From GCA-2737595 sp037138535 (GTDB lineage Bacteria > Actinomycetota > Actinomycetes > Nanopelagicales > Nanopelagicaceae): DNA of 5,701 nucleotides. Positions 1-4,388 of the stretch are shown one piece after another (positions within the stretch are counted from its first letter, which is position 1; each line of letters starts with the position of its first letter). The notes under the pieces were generated by a model, which did no database searches, was not told the DNA's origin, and saw only the letters and a list, made by a program, of their open reading frames with translations. A program made the position numbers and the translations under genes. The stretch is from the NCBI GenBank assembly GCA_037138535.1, contig JBAXIG010000088.1, forward strand, positions 1 through 5,701. Direction: 5' to 3'.

Positions 1-1019
1 GAGAACTTTGCGTGATAGCCGCTCTTGGGGTGTGTTTTATCTTCACGGGGCTCGGCAATGGTGCGCATAACGGGCATTGCTACGCCAAGTTCGATTCGGG
101 CAATCTCATTGAGATCCGCGATCTGGTCACGTAGGGCGAGTGCGCAATCTATTCCTGGGTGAGTGAAGTGGTTGGTGGGGTAGGGCTTGTAAACGGTGCG
201 CAATAACTCCCAACGAATTCCTAAGTCGTCGATCAGCGCGTGTTCGTCATACTTTCCATCCAGATATGCATTAAAGAATCCGAAGCGACCTTCAAGAACG
301 GTGGGGGGGCCGGTGACACCTTCGCGCGCGAATGCTGCAGCAGTAATGCCGCCGTGCGCGGCCCAGCCGCAGTGGATGCGCTTCACTGTTCCACCGGTGC
401 GGTTAGCCTCGATCACTCCTGCTCCCATACTCACTGCGATACCCATGGCATCTGAAATGCCATCTGCATTCAGCCCGTAAAGGTAGGCAGCTGCTGCAGC
501 GGCACCGATGGTGCCACAGATCGAAGTTGCGTGAAATCCCTTTTCGAAGAAGAGTGAATTGCGGATTTCTGGAATGTAGGAAGCCATTCCTAATCGATTA
601 CAAATTTCTATCCCCACAGCGATTGCGTGAATGAGTTGATCTGGCGTGGCGTCAACTTCTTGGGCGACTGCTAAAGCTGCTGGTATGACTGATGCAGAAG
701 GGTGAAGCACGGAGGGGAGATGTGTATCGTCAAAATCGAGTACATGTGCAAGAGTGCCGTTGATGAGTGCCGCGCTCGCTGCCGGAAGTGGCCCGCCGTC
801 TCCACCAATGACCACGCTCTTACCAAGACCACCCCAACTCCGTACAGCGCGTTCTACTGCTAAATCCGGTTCGTGCGCTCCGCTCTTGAGGGATTCCGCT
901 CGTCCGGCCAGTGAGTTGCCAATCGTATCCAAGATGCGTTCGGTGACGTCTTTGCGAATTTCCGCTGTAATCTTCGCGCCGTAAGCAAATTGTGCAAGTT
1001 GTTTAACGTATTCGGTCAC
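1..1019 (-). CDS. MmgE/PrpD family protein (2-methylcitrate dehydratase-like), 3' end cut by window edge
   Basis: Reading from a GTG at 1019 down to base 1 gives 339 codons without a stop. The C-terminal 110 to 130 residues expected for a family of about 450 residues lie outside the window. Family landmarks in order are HVLDFDDTH (residues 92-100), HPSASVIPAALA (106-117), GFHATSICGTIGAAAA (161-176), KRIHCGWAAHGG (213-224), the helical-domain end EGRFGFFNAY (243-252), and YKPYPTNHFTH (277-287) starting the second domain. Known members are cytoplasmic and include 2-methylcitrate dehydratase, cis-aconitate decarboxylase and iminodisuccinate epimerase, so the fold is clear but the reaction is not. 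The gene is third in a minus-strand operon. Its GTG shares a GTGA with the stop of the cyclase gene and no Shine-Dalgarno is visible, which suggests translational coupling. Nothing nearby marks a methylcitrate cycle (no prpB or prpC in view), so PrpD itself is not assigned. Confidence 0.93.
   Translation of the reverse strand, partial: MTEYVKQLAQFAYGAKITAEIRKDVTERILDTIGNSLAGRAESLKSGAHEPDLAVERAVRSWGGLGKSVVIGGDGGPLPAASAALINGTLAHVLDFDDTHLPSVLHPSASVIPAALAVAQEVDATPDQLIHAIAVGIEICNRLGMASYIPEIRNSLFFEKGFHATSICGTIGAAAAAAYLYGLNADGISDAMGIAVSMGAGVIEANRTGGTVKRIHCGWAAHGGITAAAFAREGVTGPPTVLEGRFGFFNAYLDGKYDEHALIDDLGIRWELLRTVYKPYPTNHFTHPGIDCALALRDQIADLNEIARIELGVAMPVMRTIAEPREDKTHPKSGYHAKF
1016..1019 (-). other. 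GTGA stop/start overlap, cyclase to MmgE/PrpD
   Basis: The TGA ending the cyclase gene (1016-1018) lies inside GTGA, whose GTG (1017-1019) starts the MmgE/PrpD frame. There is no Shine-Dalgarno just upstream, so the overlap decides the start and implies reinitiation by the terminating ribosome. Confidence 0.8.
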
Positions 1020-1828
1020 GGAAGTATCGCCAATGGTCGCACGGGAGCGCCTGTAGCGCCTACTACGCGCAAAGGTGAAACGATGAAGAGAAATTCAGAG
1101 ACCTTTGCATCAAGTAATTCGTCGAGCTTCAGCGTCTCCATAATGTGGATGCCATGCTCTACCAAGAGAATGCGGTGGACTGGAAGCAAGCTATGTCCTG
1201 CTCCTGCCGTGATCTGCTCGAATGCAATAGTCTCGCCAGCCGCGATCTTCACTTTTCGAGAGGCAATCCACTCTGCCCCACTTGTGTCGACTCCTGGAAC
1301 GCCGTCAGTGAGGCCGATAAACGCATCTCGTTCATTCCACCGTCGAGACCAACCCGAACCAATGAGTACTGAGTCGCCAGCTTGCACCGAAATACCTTGA
1401 GCTTTCTCAGCGCGTGTTAAATCGTCAGCAGTGATGCCGTAACCGGCGGGCAGAGTGGGAACCCCATGTAAGCGCGCGATATCGAGAAGTACGCCCCGTC
1501 CAACAAAAGGTGTCATCGTGTCGATGCCATGAACTTTGAAACCATCAGCGCCTTGGGCTTCGTATGCATCTACACCCCCGAAGAGTTTTCCTTCGTGCGA
1601 AACATGCGAAAGGCCATCTATGTGAGTTCCTACATGGCCGCCGGTCACGATTATTTCATTTGAAGCAGACCCTCCATCGGCGCGCACCATGTCTCCATGG
1701 CGTCGTTCAAGAATCATGCGAAAAGGTGGGTGGTTTGGCGACTGTGGCATGCCGCGCTTCATGGGTTGTGCGAGGTCGATGATGCGAGCGCCCGAAAGGC
1801 TAGAGAGAATTGTGTTCAGGTTGCTCAT
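1016..1828 (-). CDS. Cyclase-family metal-dependent hydrolase (kynurenine formamidase/isatin hydrolase-like)
   Basis: This is a complete 270-residue protein of the cyclase family (Pfam cyclase, COG1878). The diagnostic metal-binding motif HxGTHxDxxxH is intact as H65, G67, T68, H69, D71 and H75. The C-terminal family block around residues 218-238 (VHRILLVEHGIHIMETLKLDEL) is also present. Characterised members use Zn or Mn to hydrolyse amides or lactams, such as N-formylkynurenine and isatin. Others act on different cyclic substrates, so the substrate here is open. There is no signal peptide, so it is probably cytoplasmic. The ATG at 1826-1828 overlaps the CoA-transferase stop in an ATGA, and a GGAGAG lies 3 nt upstream inside that gene. 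The stop overlaps the GTG of the MmgE/PrpD gene. No kynurenine-pathway neighbour (kynureninase, tryptophan dioxygenase) is in view, so a role in tryptophan breakdown is not supported. Confidence 0.93.
   Translation of the reverse strand: MSNLNTILSSLSGARIIDLAQPMKRGMPQSPNHPPFRMILERRHGDMVRADGGSASNEIIVTGGHVGTHIDGLSHVSHEGKLFGGVDAYEAQGADGFKVHGIDTMTPFVGRGVLLDIARLHGVPTLPAGYGITADDLTRAEKAQGISVQAGDSVLIGSGWSRRWNERDAFIGLTDGVPGVDTSGAEWIASRKVKIAAGETIAFEQITAGAGHSLLPVHRILLVEHGIHIMETLKLDELLDAKVSEFLFIVSPLRVVGATGAPVRPLAILP
1825..1828 (-). other. ATGA stop/start overlap, CoA-transferase to cyclase
   Basis: The TGA ending the CoA-transferase (1825-1827) and the ATG of the cyclase gene (1826-1828) share two bases. 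This is the classic 4-nt overlap of co-transcribed, translationally coupled genes. Confidence 0.9.
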
Positions 1829-3075
1829 AATCTCTCCGCCTCTGCAATTACATCTTCTTTAATGAGTTGATCCCATTGATCTGCCGAAATTGCCGCTAGT
1901 GCATTGCACTCTTCTAGCACCGCTCGGGTGTCAGCTCCACGTTTGCGCCCAGTCCATCGGATGCGACCCGGCGTGCCACTTAATCTGTACAAAACGTTCT
2001 GCATTCTGAGCGGCCCTAAGTCAGGGTCGTTCACTGTTGTAATGGTATCGAGTGCTTGGAATTGTTCATCTTCAAAAATATCGCGAATGTCATAAATAGG
2101 GGCTACCGCTGCCTGGGCTTCTTCGAAAGACCTCATGACGGTGGGTAGATCGCGATCTTTAATCCAATCGCCAACGTACGTATCGAGAAGTTCTGCATGT
2201 TCTGCGCGCGTAGATCCCTTGGCAAACCACGGCTCATCAATGACTTCCGGATGCCCCACGAGCCGCATGACTCGTTCGGCAATAGATTGTGCCGATGTCG
2301 AAATGGCAACCCACTTACCCTCACTTGTGATGTAGGTATTTCTGGGGGCGTTATTAACAGAGCGGTTTCCGGTTCTCTGCTGTACGGCGCCGAGTTGATC
2401 AAAGATCAGTGGCTGTGGTCCAAGGATTGAGAGAATTGGCTCGATGATCGCGAGGTCAACAACCTGTCCCTTGCCACCGTTCTTTTCGCGCGCATAAAGC
2501 GCAGTCATGATGGCTTGTGAAGTAGCGAGCGCCGCAATGCCGTCGGCTAAACCAAATGGCGGAAGCGTGGGTGGGCCGCCCGGTTCGCCAGTCATAGCGG
2601 CGAAACCGCTCATCGATTCGGCAAGCGTGCCAAAGCCGGGGCGCGAAGAGTAGGGACCGAATTGGCCAAAACCGGTCACGCGCGCAATGACCAGACCGGG
2701 ATTGATGCGGTGGAGTTCTTCGGGAGAGAGGCCCCATCCTTCTAATGTGCCTGGCCTAAAGTTTTCAATCAGCACATCACAGGTTGCAATGAGTTTCCTG
2801 GCAATCTCGGCGCCGCGCGGATCGCCCAGGTAAAGCGCAACCGTGCGCTTGTTGCGTGAAAGCATCGCCCACCAGAGGGGGATGCCATTTTTGCTGGGTC
2901 CATGGTTTCGAACGGGGTCGCCTTTGGTGGGGTGTTCCACCTTGATGACATCAGCGCCAAAGTCTCCCAAGATGGTGGCCGCCATCGGGCCAGCAAAGAG
3001 GGTCGCCAAGTCGAGCACTCGCACGCCGGCTAACGCCCCTGGGGGTGAGCTCACCGATGGGTGATCAGCGCTCAT
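1825..3075 (-). CDS. CaiB/BaiF family (class III) CoA-transferase
   Basis: With the ATG at 3073-3075 the protein has 416 residues, normal for family III CoA-transferases, which move CoA between carboxylates (often from succinyl-CoA) through an enzyme-bound aspartyl thioester. Landmarks in ATG numbering: LAGVRVLDL near residues 15-23, FGADVIKVEHP near 39-49, SRNKRTVALYL near 73-83, LIENFRPGTLEGWGL near 102-116, and VTGFGQFGPY near 133-142. D178, in the stretch GLADGIAAL, aligns with the nucleophilic Asp of formyl-CoA transferase. The same frame is open to a GTG at 3111, which would add 12 residues. I prefer the ATG because 14 residues before the LAGVRVLDL block is typical and the GTG overlaps a candidate -10 box. 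No strong Shine-Dalgarno precedes either start, only a weak GAGTGG before the ATG. It is first in the minus-strand operon and its stop overlaps the cyclase start by 4 nt. CoA donor and acceptor cannot be read from sequence. Confidence 0.93.
   Translation of the reverse strand: MSADHPSVSSPPGALAGVRVLDLATLFAGPMAATILGDFGADVIKVEHPTKGDPVRNHGPSKNGIPLWWAMLSRNKRTVALYLGDPRGAEIARKLIATCDVLIENFRPGTLEGWGLSPEELHRINPGLVIARVTGFGQFGPYSSRPGFGTLAESMSGFAAMTGEPGGPPTLPPFGLADGIAALATSQAIMTALYAREKNGGKGQVVDLAIIEPILSILGPQPLIFDQLGAVQQRTGNRSVNNAPRNTYITSEGKWVAISTSAQSIAERVMRLVGHPEVIDEPWFAKGSTRAEHAELLDTYVGDWIKDRDLPTVMRSFEEAQAAVAPIYDIRDIFEDEQFQALDTITTVNDPDLGPLRMQNVLYRLSGTPGRIRWTGRKRGADTRAVLEECNALAAISADQWDQLIKEDVIAEAERL
1832..1837 (-). 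promoter_or_regulatory. Ribosome binding site GGAGAG of the cyclase gene
   Basis: On the minus strand, GGAGAG stands 3 nt before the ATG at 1828, inside the end of the CoA-transferase gene. It supports this start and allows initiation in addition to coupling. Confidence 0.7.
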
Positions 3076-3082
3076 CTTGGGC

Positions 3083-3108
3083 GTTCCACTCTGTGAAACC
3101 ACGTTCCA
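3083..3108. promoter_or_regulatory. Candidate IclR-family operator (overlapping inverted repeats)
   Basis: Three half-sites alternate in direction: GTTCCA (3083-3088), TGAAAC (3094-3099) and GTTCCA (3103-3108). The first two form GTTCCAC-TCT-GTGAAAC with one mismatch between the arms. The last two form the 15-bp TGAAACCACGTTCCA, which has the length and TGgAA/TTcCA ends of the palindrome known for E. coli IclR. The cluster begins directly downstream of a candidate -10 box of the minus-strand operon, a repressor-like position. Assigning it to the neighbouring IclR protein is inference. Confidence 0.45.
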
Positions 3109-3109
3109 C

Positions 3110-3139
3110 ACCGTACCGGGAGTGTAGGGTTCTGGACAA
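3110..3139 (-). promoter_or_regulatory. Candidate promoter of the minus-strand operon
   Basis: On the minus strand, TTGTCC (3134-3139) and TACGGT (3110-3115) are spaced by 18 bp, fitting a TTGNNN / TANNNT sigma-70-type promoter. Transcription would begin near 3103, giving a leader of about 28 nt before the ATG at 3075. The boxes are weak and other arrangements are possible. Confidence 0.3.
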
Positions 3140-3155
3140 GGTCTGAGCGTGCATA

Positions 3156-3184
3156 TTTACCACCAGGCGGAATCAGGTTACGCT
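3156..3184 (+). promoter_or_regulatory. Candidate promoter of the plus-strand operon
   Basis: TTTACC (3156-3161) and TACGCT (3179-3184) are separated by 17 bp. Initiation near 3191 would leave about 50 nt of leader before the ATG at 3244. This is a weak consensus match, chosen because spacing and position fit. Confidence 0.3.
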
Positions 3185-3231
3185 CTGCGGAACAGACTTA
3201 AGGCCCGCGGGTGGCTCGGCAACCTTCACAT

Positions 3232-3237
3232 GAGGAG
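3232..3237 (+). promoter_or_regulatory. Ribosome binding site GAGGAG of the small Trp-rich gene
   Basis: GAGGAG lies 6 nt before the ATG at 3244, a near-ideal Shine-Dalgarno. It rules out the longer in-frame start at 3211, which would place this site inside the coding region. Confidence 0.85.
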
Positions 3238-3243
3238 ATTTAC

Positions 3244-3585
3244 ATGGTCTATCTCGTCTACAAGATGAAGCTTAGTTCGCACTCCAGGCGGAATATGAAG
3301 GATTTCTGGCACTGGCTCGAGGATCGCGAAACCTGGTTCTACCAAGATCTTCCGATGGTGAAGTCAGTCCGCTGGTATTACAGCCTCGTCGGGGATGTCT
3401 ACACGATCGAGAATTGGGCGGCTTTTGAAGACGAGGCTGGTTTTGGCGAGTATCGCAAGGCGCTGGCATCGCTTAAAGGGGACGCAAATTGGGAGAACCT
3501 GCGCGTCACTCAAGACCAGTGGTGGGAATTCTTGGAAACTCGCATGGTGGTAGATCCTCCCGTCACAATTGGTTTCGGTTCCTAG
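3244..3585 (+). CDS. Small Trp-rich protein of unknown function, possibly a dimeric alpha/beta-barrel fold
   Basis: The 113-residue protein is not recognised as a named family. The start follows a GAGGAG with 6-nt spacing. The likely order of secondary structure is strand (residues 2-10), amphipathic helix (14-34), strand (39-48), strand (50-57), helix (60-77), then a helical or loop stretch and a last strand (95-103). This is the beta-alpha-beta-beta-alpha-beta order of ferredoxin-like, ABM/NIPSNAP/EthD-type dimeric barrels. It has eight tryptophans (22, 24, 31, 44, 58, 83, 93, 94) and many Tyr and Phe, an unusually aromatic composition suited to a hydrophobic ligand pocket. There is no signal peptide or membrane segment and there are no cysteines. 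It is first in the plus-strand operon and its TAG abuts the ATG of the IclR gene. Being made with a regulator and a catabolic hydrolase suggests a pathway role, for example isomerase, lyase or small-molecule binder. That is inference. Confidence 0.85.
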   Translation: MVYLVYKMKLSSHSRRNMKDFWHWLEDRETWFYQDLPMVKSVRWYYSLVGDVYTIENWAAFEDEAGFGEYRKALASLKGDANWENLRVTQDQWWEFLETRMVVDPPVTIGFGS

Positions 3586-4362
3586 ATGGTTGAATCCACC
3601 AGCCAAACAATTGCCACTGTAGAACGTGCGGCAGATGTACTTCTGCTTTTTGCAAAACCAAATCACCCACATTTGGGCGTTACTGATATTGCTGAACAGC
3701 TCACGCTCTCTAAGGCGGCAGTCCATCGCATTCTGGCATCTCTGCGCTCGCGGGGATTTATTGAATTGATTGAAGAGAGTCGTCGTTATCAACTTGGAGC
3801 CGCCTCGCTCTCGCTGGGAGTTGCCTATCTCGCTCGTATTGATGTGCGGCAGATAGCTTTAACTGAGTTGCAACAACTCTCGCTTGCGAGCAAAGAGACT
3901 GCCACGCTTTCCATCCGCACTGGGGATGAGCGCATTTACGTTGATCAGATACGTCCGGATCGTGAAATTGTGATGAGCGTTCCCATTGGCGTTCCTTTTC
4001 CGTTGCATGCTGGAGGTTCTTCGAAGGCATTCTTAGCTTTTCTAGCTCCGGATGAACAGGTTCGATATCTCGCTAAGCAGATGGTGTCAGTCACTGACAA
4101 GACCATTATTGACAGCGGTAAACTTCGCGAAGAATTGGCGGAAATTAGGCAACGGGGTTTTGCGAGTTCGTTTGGTGAACGTCAAGCAGGGGCGGCATCT
4201 ATCGCGGCGCCGGTCTTCGATCACGCAGGTTCGCCTGCGGCGGTGATCAGCCTCAGTGGTCCAGCCGATCGTTTTAAGGATGAAATCGACGATTGTGTAC
4301 CGCTTCTTCTTGCGGCCACGGCTCGAGTCTCCCGCCGTCTTGGTTATAACCCCATTTCCTAG
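3586..4362 (+). CDS. IclR family transcriptional regulator
   Basis: The complete 258-residue protein has the two-domain IclR architecture. The N-terminal winged helix-turn-helix covers about residues 7-72, with the helix pair GVTDIAEQLTLSKAAVHRIL at 31-50 and the wing around 59-70. The effector-binding domain covers about 85-252, with family landmarks PLHAGGSSKAFLAF (139-152), GFASSFGERQAG (191-202) and IAAPVFDHAG (206-215). IclR proteins bind DNA as dimers or tetramers, sense small acids or aromatics, and may repress or activate catabolic genes. The ATG directly follows the TAG of the small gene with no spacer and no clear Shine-Dalgarno of its own, so its translation is probably coupled. 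It sits 26 nt before the amidohydrolase gene and 342 bp from the divergent control region, which makes it the obvious local regulator. It may also control itself. The effector is unknown. Confidence 0.96.
   Translation: MVESTSQTIATVERAADVLLLFAKPNHPHLGVTDIAEQLTLSKAAVHRILASLRSRGFIELIEESRRYQLGAASLSLGVAYLARIDVRQIALTELQQLSLASKETATLSIRTGDERIYVDQIRPDREIVMSVPIGVPFPLHAGGSSKAFLAFLAPDEQVRYLAKQMVSVTDKTIIDSGKLREELAEIRQRGFASSFGERQAGAASIAAPVFDHAGSPAAVISLSGPADRFKDEIDDCVPLLLAATARVSRRLGYNPIS
4219..4248. repeat. Intragenic two-part hairpin in the IclR gene
   Basis: Outer arms GATCAC (4219-4224) and GTGATC (4243-4248) are perfectly complementary. Inside them GCAGG (4225-4229) and CCTGC (4234-4238) pair around a TTCG loop, leaving only a GGCG bulge on the 3' side. 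Alternatively C4224 pairs with G4239, extending the inner stem to 6 bp. It lies near the 3' end of the regulator gene, about 140 nt before the amidohydrolase start. There is no T-run after it, so it is not a standard terminator. Confidence 0.5.
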
Positions 4363-4376
4363 CTCAACCATCACAC

Positions 4377-4382
4377 AAGGAG
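4377..4382 (+). promoter_or_regulatory. Ribosome binding site AAGGAG of the amidohydrolase gene
   Basis: AAGGAG lies 6 nt before the ATG at 4389. An out-of-frame ATG at 4384 is only 1 nt from this site and closes after 21 codons, so 4389 is the true start. Confidence 0.85.
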
Positions 4383-4388
4383 CATGCC

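Larger units (their letters stand above)
3076..3243. promoter_or_regulatory. Divergent intergenic control region
   Basis: These 168 bp separate the starts of the two divergent operons and must hold both promoters. They contain an IclR-like inverted-repeat cluster (3083-3108), weak candidate promoters on each strand, and an 8-bp palindrome CCCGCGGG (3204-3211). I see no further gene and no terminator. Confidence 0.8.

Noticed and set aside
196..480. 94-codon plus-strand open frame
   Set aside because: It is antisense to conserved MmgE/PrpD coding sequence, with no domain and no Shine-Dalgarno.
1..1019. True 2-methylcitrate dehydratase of a propionate (prp) operon
   Set aside because: No methylcitrate synthase or methylisocitrate lyase is nearby, and the neighbours point to a different acid or amide catabolic route.
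990..1400. 136-codon plus-strand open frame opposite the cyclase and MmgE/PrpD genes
   Set aside because: Its translation is low-complexity and Ser/Pro-rich with no family features, and it lies antisense to the intact metal-binding cyclase gene.
3204..3211. CCCGCGGG palindrome as operator or terminator
   Set aside because: It is only 8 bp with no loop and no T-run, and such GC palindromes are common.
3211..3243. Longer N-terminus for the small protein from an ATG/GTG-type start at 3211
   Set aside because: The GAGGAG at 3232-3237 is correctly spaced for the ATG at 3244 and would be buried in the coding region of the longer form.
3163..3294. Direct repeat CCAGGCGGAAT at 3163-3173 and 3284-3294
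   Set aside because: Two 11-bp copies, one of them in coding sequence, with no symmetry and no third copy. Most likely chance.
3364..3792. 142-codon open frame on the minus strand across the small gene and the IclR gene
   Set aside because: It is antisense to two genes with good family or ribosome-binding support, has no recognisable domain and no ribosome binding site, and spans their junction.
4384..4386. ATG just after the AAGGAG before the amidohydrolase
   Set aside because: It is 1 nt from the Shine-Dalgarno, out of frame, and reaches a stop after 21 codons.
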